The position numbers and the translations under genes were made by a program. The notes under the pieces were generated by a model. It made no database searches. It was not told the DNA's origin and was given only the letters and a program-made list of their open reading frames with translations. A stretch of DNA of 64,000 nt from Nisaea nitritireducens (GTDB taxonomy: Bacteria; Pseudomonadota; Alphaproteobacteria; Thalassobaculales; Thalassobaculaceae): NCBI RefSeq assembly GCF_014904795.1, contig NZ_JACZFS010000036.1, forward strand, positions 1-64,000, in the 5' to 3' direction. Below, piece by piece: positions 57,755-64,000 of the stretch; within the stretch, counting starts at the first letter, position 1, and every line of letters begins with the position of its first letter.

Positions 57755-58525
57755 CTACAGGCAAAAACAGTCACGTGGCGCGATCAGACTTACGGCCTCA
57801 TGAGACTTCAATTCCAACACCAGAGCCTCAAGCGCGCGCCAATCCTCATCCACCATTACCAGATGATGCGTCAAAAGTCCGCTTGGCTCCTCCGCATCCG
57901 CCCGGCCCATACGGCGCGCCTCGAGATGAGAAGCCAAAGCCGTCGCCACGGTATCTGTTCCAACGAATTTACGGGTGCCGCGCCAGTCAATAACATCAAT
58001 GTGGGTGTTAACACGGCGCAGGCCCGGCGCGGCCATGGATGCAGGACGCGGGCCGAATGTCGAAAGACCCGTGAAGCCGCTCTCGCAGAGGCGCTCCACC
58101 AGATCCGGCGCAATTCGATTCCAGGGCGGAACAAAACAAGAGAGCAGCCGGTCCGGAAAGGCTTCCCGAAGCCGGATGAGCCCTTCCCTCGCATCGCGGC
58201 ACCTGTCCGGAAGCGGCCGGGAGGCCGGGAATTCGCATTTCTTTTCATCGGCCGCCGCGTGATTGCGGTGGGCGAAACCGTGGACGAGAAACTCCGCGCC
58301 CGTTCCCGCCAGCCGGGACGTCAGAGCATCTGTATCGGCACCCTCGGGCACAACAGCGAGACCTGGCGCCCATCCGGCGGCATCAGCCATGGCAAGCAAT
58401 GGCTCCAGCGCCGGGGTCGGTCGCTGAAGATCGTCGTCCCGCCACCAGATCTCGGCAGTCAGTCCGGCAGAGGCCCAGCGATCAAGCTCGTGCAGAAGGC
58501 CTCCTGTTCCAGGAGAGCCGGTCAT
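57755..58525 (-). CDS. Polysaccharide deacetylase-like protein
   Basis: 256 residues, NodB-like fold by motif: EIWWRDDD (motif 1, catalytic base and metal Asp), VHGFAHRNHA (motif 2, metal His pair), CFVPPWNRIAPDLVE (motif 3 with Pro-Trp and Arg), and LLTHHLVMVDE (motif 5 His). No signal peptide, so it would act in the cytoplasm, on a lipid- or nucleotide-linked sugar before export (inference). Start overlaps the preceding glycosyltransferase stop (ATGA). Confidence 0.8.
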   Translation of the reverse strand: MTGSPGTGGLLHELDRWASAGLTAEIWWRDDDLQRPTPALEPLLAMADAAGWAPGLAVVPEGADTDALTSRLAGTGAEFLVHGFAHRNHAAADEKKCEFPASRPLPDRCRDAREGLIRLREAFPDRLLSCFVPPWNRIAPDLVERLCESGFTGLSTFGPRPASMAAPGLRRVNTHIDVIDWRGTRKFVGTDTVATALASHLEARRMGRADAEEPSGLLTHHLVMVDEDWRALEALVLELKSHEAVSLIAPRDCFCL

Positions 58526-59685
58526 GCCGGCTCCAGCAATTCACTCAGGATGCGTGCTGTCCCGGCAGCGCCGTCGAGATCAATGCCCGAAATGCCCGTA
58601 TCCCGGCCTGCCACTGCCTGCTGCATCGCGAGCGTAAGTGCTTCATAATTCAAAGCATTTTCCGCCACCACGGCAAGGCGGCCACGCTGCGCCAACAGAT
58701 CCGCACGCACCCGTTGCTCGGTCTCGACGCCCCCCTCATAGGGGATCACCACGGACGCCGTTCCTGCTGTCAGCACTTCGGCAAGGGTGTTGTAGCCAGC
58801 CTGAGAAATAGAAAGAAACGCCCTCGAAATGATTGCCGCCAGATCGGGACGGCTGCGCTCGACGATCACTCCCGGGCCTGCCTGGCTTTCGATCTCGCGT
58901 GCCGCGTCGTTCGGCATGTGCGGCCCGGTGACAAAGCGCCATGTCCGGTCGGCATAGGGAAGTTTGGGGCGGAGCCGCGCCACGGCGCGCATGATATCGC
59001 CACCGACGGCACCACCACCGGCCGAAACCACCACCTCGCCCGTACCATCACCGGTACCATCACCGGTCGTGTCGATCGGGTTAAGCACATAGCCGGTATA
59101 GCGGACCGGCGGCGTCAGCTCGTCATACATCGGGAAGGTATCGGCAAGGCTGATGACCGCTTCATCGCCATGTATCAGGACCATGTCGTAGTAACGATCC
59201 ACCGTCTCAACGATCTCCCGGTTGCGGTCCGGGCGCGGCTTGGTCACCAGAATATCGCGCATTGAGGAGACGATTTTCGGCTGCCAGTCTGCCGCCTTGG
59301 CCCGGTCGAGCAACGGCAGCAATTCGAAGCGCATCTGCCGGCGTCCGAAAGGGAAGAGTTCCGTGAAAAGGAGATCCGGGCGGATTTCCTCGAACAGGTC
59401 AAGCAGCGTGTCGCGTCGCGCCGCCCGCCAAGCATCGTCGATTTCCCGGCCGTTTTCGTCCGCCAGGACTTTGAAGAGGCTATCCACGGCACGTACGGGC
59501 GGCAGCTGGTGCAAAATCGCACCGCCAATATCCAGATGCGGAACCGGCATGCCGCCGGAGACGAAATGCACCTCGAACCCATCGGCGACGGCAGCCTGCG
59601 CAACCGCGGCCGCACGGCGCAGGTGACCGATCCCCAGCAGGTTCTGGACGTAGAGAAAGAGCGTCTTGGGCCGGGTATCCGTCAT
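58522..59685 (-). CDS. Glycosyltransferase, MurG-like GT-B (COG4671-like), paralog of 62712
   Basis: 387 residues with two Rossmann-like halves. N-terminal GIGHLRRAAAVAQAAVADGF is the acceptor-side helix; the donor side carries SISQAGYNTLAEVLTAGTAS and IPYEGGVETEQRVRADLL, like the UDP-sugar site of MurG. The linker between domains holds a short GDGTGDGTG repeat (12-bp tandem at 59043-59066). Related to the gene at 62712. Acceptor and donor unknown. Overlaps both neighbours by four bases. Confidence 0.82.
   Translation of the reverse strand: MTDTRPKTLFLYVQNLLGIGHLRRAAAVAQAAVADGFEVHFVSGGMPVPHLDIGGAILHQLPPVRAVDSLFKVLADENGREIDDAWRAARRDTLLDLFEEIRPDLLFTELFPFGRRQMRFELLPLLDRAKAADWQPKIVSSMRDILVTKPRPDRNREIVETVDRYYDMVLIHGDEAVISLADTFPMYDELTPPVRYTGYVLNPIDTTGDGTGDGTGEVVVSAGGGAVGGDIMRAVARLRPKLPYADRTWRFVTGPHMPNDAAREIESQAGPGVIVERSRPDLAAIISRAFLSISQAGYNTLAEVLTAGTASVVIPYEGGVETEQRVRADLLAQRGRLAVVAENALNYEALTLAMQQAVAGRDTGISGIDLDGAAGTARILSELLEPA
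59043..59066 (-). repeat. 12-bp tandem repeat in a glycosyltransferase gene
   Basis: Two perfect copies of TACCATCACCGG inside the inter-domain linker codons (Thr-Gly-Asp-Gly units). In frame, so length change would not shift the reading frame. Confidence 0.8.
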
Positions 59686-60275
59686 GAAAGCAGGCTCACA
59701 TTCATTGCGTCGGGACGGATCGTCCCGTCCGGGTCGAGACGGACCATATGCATGGCGGCCCAGTCAAGCCGGACCGGCGGCTTGCCCATCATGTCCCAGC
59801 CCCAGGCAAGCGCCAGCGCGGCGCGGATCACGCCTTTATGGGTGACGGCGAGGCAGCATTCCGGCACCGGTTGCCGCGCCAAGAGCTTCTCGAAAAACGC
59901 CTGGAGCCGAGTCTGTACATCGCGTGGAGACTCGCCACCGGGTGGCTGAAAATCGAGCCCTTTATCCTCGTTTTTTTTCATTTCGGAGCCGAGTTGATCT
60001 CTGAGCTCGGCGAGCCGCCGGCCTTCCCAATCGCCCCAATGCATTTCGATCAGAAGCGGCTCATCTTCCAGAGCAGCGCATCCCGCCAGAGAGGCGGTCT
60101 CCCAGGCGCGCTGAAGTGGTGAGACCAGGGCGGGCGCCGACCGGAACATATCCGGAAGCCTGTATTGGACGGCCTGCGCCCGGCCTGCAGCGGAAAGCGG
60201 GATATCGGTTCTGCCCTGCAGACGATGCTCGGCATTCCAGGTGGTCGGCCCGTGCCGCAGGAAGCCGATCAACAT
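59682..60275 (-). CDS. Histidine phosphatase family protein
   Basis: 197-residue phosphoglycerate-mutase-like phosphatase. Catalytic RHG in IGFLRHGPTTWNAEHRLQGR at the N-terminus, second His in CCLAVTHKGVIRAALAL near residue 148, and acidic HWGDWEGRRLAEL near residue 83. Relatives act on small phosphomonoesters such as alpha-ribazole phosphate or sugar phosphates. Embedded in a glycosyltransferase operon (7-base overlap with the preceding gene), so a sugar- or glycerol-phosphate substrate is likely (inference). Confidence 0.88.
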   Translation of the reverse strand: MLIGFLRHGPTTWNAEHRLQGRTDIPLSAAGRAQAVQYRLPDMFRSAPALVSPLQRAWETASLAGCAALEDEPLLIEMHWGDWEGRRLAELRDQLGSEMKKNEDKGLDFQPPGGESPRDVQTRLQAFFEKLLARQPVPECCLAVTHKGVIRAALALAWGWDMMGKPPVRLDWAAMHMVRLDPDGTIRPDAMNVSLLS

Positions 60276-61396
60276 GGCAGAGCCTGCACCGCCGCGCTCA
60301 ATTCGCCAGCGATGCTTTCCAGGCTGTGGTGACGGTTCGCCTGCTTCCGGCCTTCCGCGCCGAGCGCGCGCGACAGATCCATATCGAGAAGCAGCCGATC
60401 AAGATTCCCGGCAAAGGCGGTGACATCCCCTTCCGGAGAAAGCAGGCCCGTCGCCCCATCGCGCACGATGTCCGGCACTCCGCCGACATCGCCGGCAACC
60501 ACAGGAAGGCCGCTCGCCTGAGCTTCCAGCAATGCCATGCCATAGGCCTCGTTGATGGCAGGCCAGACGAAAATATCCGCCGCTTGATAGAGAGTCCGCA
60601 GCCGCGCGGCATCGACCATTCCGAGCAGATGCACTCGCGCCTGATGCGGAGCGAAACAGGCCTCGACCTCAGACCGACCGGCACCGTCACCGGCAATCGC
60701 CAAAGCCCAGCGCCTTTCGGCTGGAACGCGCGACAGGGCCTCGGCCAGAATCCGGTAGGATTCGGTTTTCACACCCGGCCGCATCATGCCGACGGCAAGC
60801 AGCAGTGGCTCATTTTCCGCAATCCCGAGCTCGGCCCGCAAGAGCGGGCCAGCGGACGGGTCGGCCGGATAAGGCAGCCCGTCGAGGAACGGTTTGATCT
60901 CGAGATACCGCCCACCGGATCCGAGGCATGGTGCCACACACGGCTTGTCCCGACTGTTGAAACCAATGACAAGCGCCGCCTTATCCAGTGCATCCAGGAT
61001 CCGGCGATGAGAGTCCGCCCAAGGGCCTTCCGCCCTTTTCGGCGCGTTCGAGGCTTCGGCCACAACGTAAGGAACACCAAGCCGCCGGGCGACCTCGGGG
61101 CCGATCAGGTCCGGCGCCTTGTAGTAGAGATGATATGAAAACCAGAGGTCCGGCGCCGCGATTCTTCCGGATTGGCAACATTCAACGAACCTGTCCGCAT
61201 AGCGTGCGCCCAGGCGCGCCAGGTGGGCCTGACGGACGGGATCTCCCTCACCGTCCCGACTGCGCAAACGGGACGCCAGAAACACGTCGTGACCGCCCGA
61301 CCGAAGGGCCGCTATCAACAGCCGCGCCATCCGCCGGTCACCGGAAGGGGTCGGCGCATCGGGCGATTTCAGCGGCGCGTAGAAGGCAATTCTCAC
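60269..61396 (-). CDS. Glycosyltransferase family 4 protein (A)
   Basis: 375-residue GT-B enzyme with a GTG start. N-terminal MRIAFYAPLKSPDAPTPSGDR, and the GT4 donor-site signature with the E-x7-E pattern in NEAYGMALLEAQASGLPVV, followed by DVGGVPDIV. C-terminal tail HHSLESIAGELSAAVQ. The GTG overlaps the previous stop (GTGA). Inverting or retaining specificity unknown. Confidence 0.88.
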   Translation of the reverse strand: MRIAFYAPLKSPDAPTPSGDRRMARLLIAALRSGGHDVFLASRLRSRDGEGDPVRQAHLARLGARYADRFVECCQSGRIAAPDLWFSYHLYYKAPDLIGPEVARRLGVPYVVAEASNAPKRAEGPWADSHRRILDALDKAALVIGFNSRDKPCVAPCLGSGGRYLEIKPFLDGLPYPADPSAGPLLRAELGIAENEPLLLAVGMMRPGVKTESYRILAEALSRVPAERRWALAIAGDGAGRSEVEACFAPHQARVHLLGMVDAARLRTLYQAADIFVWPAINEAYGMALLEAQASGLPVVAGDVGGVPDIVRDGATGLLSPEGDVTAFAGNLDRLLLDMDLSRALGAEGRKQANRHHSLESIAGELSAAVQALPC

Positions 61397-62664
61397 GCCG
61401 CTTCGTCCGCGCCGGCAGCAGCGCCCGTCGCCGCCGAATTGAGACCGAGTAACGCCGCGAGAGTCCCGATTGCCGCCTGATGACCGAACCGGGTACGGAC
61501 TTTGGCTTCCCCGGCGGCACCATATTGCTTTCTGATAGCCGGGTTCCGGATCAGATTTTCGATTGCCTCGGACAATGCGGCAACATCGTCAGGCGGAACG
61601 AGAGCACCGGTCGCCCTGTCTTCAATGAGTTCGGGAATAGCCGATACATCGGTGGCAAGACAGCAGAGCGCCTGACTCTGCGCCTCCATCAAAACGTTCG
61701 GCAGCCCGTCCCGGTCGCCATCCTCGGCAATCCGGCTCGGCAGGATGAAAAGATCGGAGGCACGGTAGGCTTCAAGAACCGCACTTTGCGCCGCCGCACC
61801 CCGCCAAGTGACACGGTCCTTGAGCCCAAGCCCGTCGGCCTGACTCTTCAGCGCCTTCAGCTCCTTGCCGCCGCCGATATGCGTCCAGTGCCAGGATAAT
61901 CCTTCCGGAAGCCGGGCAAGGGCATCAAGCAACTGGTCGAAACCCTTCTTCGGAACCGCGCGACCGACCGAGAGCAGGCGTACCGGCGCACCGGAGCCAT
62001 CCAGATCCAGCGCGCTTTCGCCGGAAGGCGCGAAGCTGGAGAGATCGAGGCCATGATAGACCAGCCTCGTCTTGCCGGGCGCGAGGGCGTCCAGATGCTC
62101 GTATCCATAGCGGGTGCAGGTCACGGCCCAGGCCGCATCGGCCAGCTTCTCGCGCTTCTCCCACTCCGGGGAGAGCCAGATATCCTTGGCGTGCGCCGAG
62201 GCAGACCAGCTCCGTCCGCTCATCAGAGCCGCATAGCGGGCGACCGAAGACGGTGTGTGCAGGAAATGCGCATAGATGTGGCGGAACCGCGGATCGAGCT
62301 CGGTGGCCAGCACCAGCGCCTGGCCGAAGCGGCGAACCCGGTTCGGGGTGAAATCGCGCTTCAGGTCCTTCAGCCAGAGACGGAACACTGCGCCATAGCC
62401 CGGCATCCGGCGAGCCTTCCAACAGGCTTTCAGAACCCTCAGCGGCTCCTGATAAAGATATTCCGGCAGATAATTGACCGCAGCCGTGATCTTGCCATGC
62501 ACCGGGTGACTGGCCTTATCCGTCGGATGACGCAAGGAGACGATGGTGTAATCGAGCCCGAGGCGCTGCAGTTCGAGAATTTCCTGCGCAATGAAAGTTT
62601 CCGAAAGACGCGGATAGCCCTTCAGAACGATGGCTGTCGGAACGCTCGTCGCTGATCTTGTCAT
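61393..62664 (-). CDS. Glycosyltransferase family 4 protein (B)
   Basis: 423 residues from the ATG at 62664 (a TTG five codons upstream is possible). N-terminal VLKGYPRLSETFIAQEILEL is typical of GT4 exopolysaccharide-type transferases; donor site shows DGDRDGLPNVLMEAQSQALC with the E-x-x-A pattern, then ATDVSAIPELI. A run of Ala/Gly at the C-terminus (AATGAAAGADEAA). Gap of 47 bases from the upstream glycosyltransferase. Confidence 0.88.
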   Translation of the reverse strand: MTRSATSVPTAIVLKGYPRLSETFIAQEILELQRLGLDYTIVSLRHPTDKASHPVHGKITAAVNYLPEYLYQEPLRVLKACWKARRMPGYGAVFRLWLKDLKRDFTPNRVRRFGQALVLATELDPRFRHIYAHFLHTPSSVARYAALMSGRSWSASAHAKDIWLSPEWEKREKLADAAWAVTCTRYGYEHLDALAPGKTRLVYHGLDLSSFAPSGESALDLDGSGAPVRLLSVGRAVPKKGFDQLLDALARLPEGLSWHWTHIGGGKELKALKSQADGLGLKDRVTWRGAAAQSAVLEAYRASDLFILPSRIAEDGDRDGLPNVLMEAQSQALCCLATDVSAIPELIEDRATGALVPPDDVAALSEAIENLIRNPAIRKQYGAAGEAKVRTRFGHQAAIGTLAALLGLNSAATGAAAGADEAA

Positions 62665-62711
62665 AACCTGCTGAACCAATGTGACGCCTGCTCGCGAACC
62701 CGGACGCTGGC

Positions 62712-63956
62712 TCAGGCTTCCCGTCGGAGAACCGAGACCTTGGCGTCGGTGCCGTGCTCGTAGAGCCAGTGCTGCGCCAGCCGGTTGACTTCCTCAAGCC
62801 CGTCCAGCAAACCGGATTCCATCGTTTCCGACGGTGTCGGCTGGCTGGGAAGGCGCCGCAAGGCATCCGACATGACAAGCGGATCGCGCTCGCCGTCATC
62901 CACGAGCATGGCGGTGATACCCAGCTCTTCAGCCCGCGCGGCACGGATATACTGCTCCATCCTCGGCTCTGTCCGCGGTACGATCAGCGCCCTTTTATCA
63001 AAGGACAGAATTTCGCAGAAGGTGTTGTAGCCGCCCATAGCGACGATTCCCGCCGCGCGCGCCATCAAACTCTCGATACGGGAATCGAAGGTGATGACAT
63101 CGACCCGGTCGAGCTCGGCTGCCCGCTCCATGAAGTCATTCTGCAACTCTGCCGGCATAAACGGTCCAAGCACGAGGAGTGCTCGGTAAGGAAGATCCGT
63201 ATCAGCTTCATATGCCTTCAGAACCCAGTCCATCAGCCCGTCACCATCACCGCCGCCGCCGGCTGTGACAAGAATGAACGGATCTTCCAGATCGGTCGTC
63301 ATGATCGGGTGAACGTGGCTCGGCACCTTGCGCTTCAGATACCCTGTGTAGGACGTTTTAGCCTGTACGGATTCCGGCATCGGCATGCCGGAATAAGGAT
63401 CGCAGACGGACTGCAGGCCGTAGACCCAGATATCGTCATAGACATCCCGCAGGGCTTCGACCGCGTTCTTGCGCTCCCACTCGGGCAGCAGTTTTTCCGG
63501 CTCGTCCATCACGTCGCGCAGGCCGAGAACCAGTGGGGTTCCCCGTTCCTTCAGCATCTCCAGAGTAGGCCGGACCTCGCCGCGCAGCCCCCAGGGCTCC
63601 TTATCGACAATGAAAAGGTCCGGATCGAAGGCATCCGCCGTGTGCTGGATGATCGAAGACCGCAGATTGAGGGTGTCCTCAATATCGAGATGCAGGTTGA
63701 GCGAGGTGTAGTCGCCGTTGCGCAGCTTGATCACGCCCGGAATGCGGACAAAATCAACGCGCGTGCGGAAATCGAAGCTGCCAATGATTGGCGAGCCGGA
63801 CAGAATCAGCACGGACAGATCGGATTGCTGCTCCACCAAGGAGTGCGCGATCGCCCGGCAGCGCCGAAGGTGACCCAGCCCCATCGTATCGTGGCTGTAC
63901 ATCAGCACACGTTTCGGGCCGCGCTTGTTGCTCGCGTACGTCAAACGCCCATCCAC
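62712..63956 (-). CDS. Glycosyltransferase, MurG-like GT-B (COG4671-like)
   Basis: 414 residues, GTG start at 63956. N-terminal SHDTMGLGHLRRCRAIAHSL and donor-site IVAMGGYNTFCEILSFDKRA followed by VPRTEPRMEQYIRAARAEEL match the family of the gene at 58522, with a Gly/Asp-rich hinge (TAGGGGDGDGLMDW). First gene of the glycan operon in the window; upstream genes, beyond 64000, may belong to it. Weak ribosome site, so the start is less certain. Confidence 0.82.
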   Translation of the reverse strand: MDGRLTYASNKRGPKRVLMYSHDTMGLGHLRRCRAIAHSLVEQQSDLSVLILSGSPIIGSFDFRTRVDFVRIPGVIKLRNGDYTSLNLHLDIEDTLNLRSSIIQHTADAFDPDLFIVDKEPWGLRGEVRPTLEMLKERGTPLVLGLRDVMDEPEKLLPEWERKNAVEALRDVYDDIWVYGLQSVCDPYSGMPMPESVQAKTSYTGYLKRKVPSHVHPIMTTDLEDPFILVTAGGGGDGDGLMDWVLKAYEADTDLPYRALLVLGPFMPAELQNDFMERAAELDRVDVITFDSRIESLMARAAGIVAMGGYNTFCEILSFDKRALIVPRTEPRMEQYIRAARAEELGITAMLVDDGERDPLVMSDALRRLPSQPTPSETMESGLLDGLEEVNRLAQHWLYEHGTDAKVSVLRREA

Positions 63957-64000
63957 TCACACATCGGCCTTGAAAGCTGAAGGCCCCGCTGATTCGCAGG

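Overview
The window is a dense, GC-rich stretch of bacterial chromosome with the gene order of an alphaproteobacterium, probably a Rhodospirillales-like heterotroph. This placement is an inference from operon structure: an atpHAGD F1 cluster, a mdh-sucCD-sucAB-lpd run, sdhCDAB, DUF484 next to xerC, ffh-rpsP-rimM-trmD-rplS, leuCDB-asd and dapF-mtaB-ftsY. I saw no tRNA, rRNA, CRISPR array, insertion sequence or prophage.

Layout. 1-3.6 kb: F1 ATP synthase genes (atpD cut by the window edge, atpG, atpA, atpH). 3.8-8.6 kb: priA, then divergently a small transaldolase, DUF484 and xerC. 8.6-10.7 kb: a secreted protein of unknown function and an amine-oxidase-like FAD enzyme. 10.8-20.0 kb: a TCA block on the minus strand, mdh-sucC-sucD-(hairpin)-sucA-sucB-(hairpin)-lpd. 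20.2-22.4 kb: two tandem paralogous genes of unknown family; the upstream copy has no ATG, GTG or TTG available for its conserved N-terminus. 22.5-25.6 kb: zapE-like ATPase, a short-chain dehydrogenase, a SIMPL-like periplasmic protein and a 42-residue putative lipoprotein. 25.7-29.1 kb: sdhCDAB, preceded by an AT-rich region with two DnaA-box-like 9-mers. 29.7-33 kb: a secreted pentapeptide-repeat protein, a CitE/HpcH-family lyase, pyridoxal kinase and an ECF-like sigma factor whose leader contains a 34-bp inverted repeat. 33.1-37.6 kb: asd, leuB, leuD, leuC. 37.8-42.4 kb: a TauE/SafE permease and the rplS-trmD-rimM-rpsP-ffh ribosome/SRP block. 42.8-49.5 kb: an enolase-superfamily enzyme, HIT protein, an Ldh-2-type dehydrogenase, dapF, mtaB, ftsY and a Nudix hydrolase. 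49.6-57.2 kb: a small conserved-looking protein, pgk and an oligopeptide-type ABC importer. 57.2-64 kb: a compact, mostly overlapping operon with four glycosyltransferases, a histidine phosphatase, a polysaccharide deacetylase-like protein and a small membrane protein.

How the genes work together. The first half is central energy metabolism: TCA steps from 2-oxoglutarate to oxaloacetate (SucAB-Lpd, SucCD, SdhCDAB, Mdh) and ATP synthesis. The middle is amino-acid biosynthesis (Leu, Asp family, DAP) and translation/secretion (both SRP GTPases, Ffh and FtsY, are present but in separate operons). The parts most likely to hold undescribed biology are the tandem unknown paralogs upstream of mdh, the terminal glycan operon, and the tiny secreted or regulated genes in the gaps.
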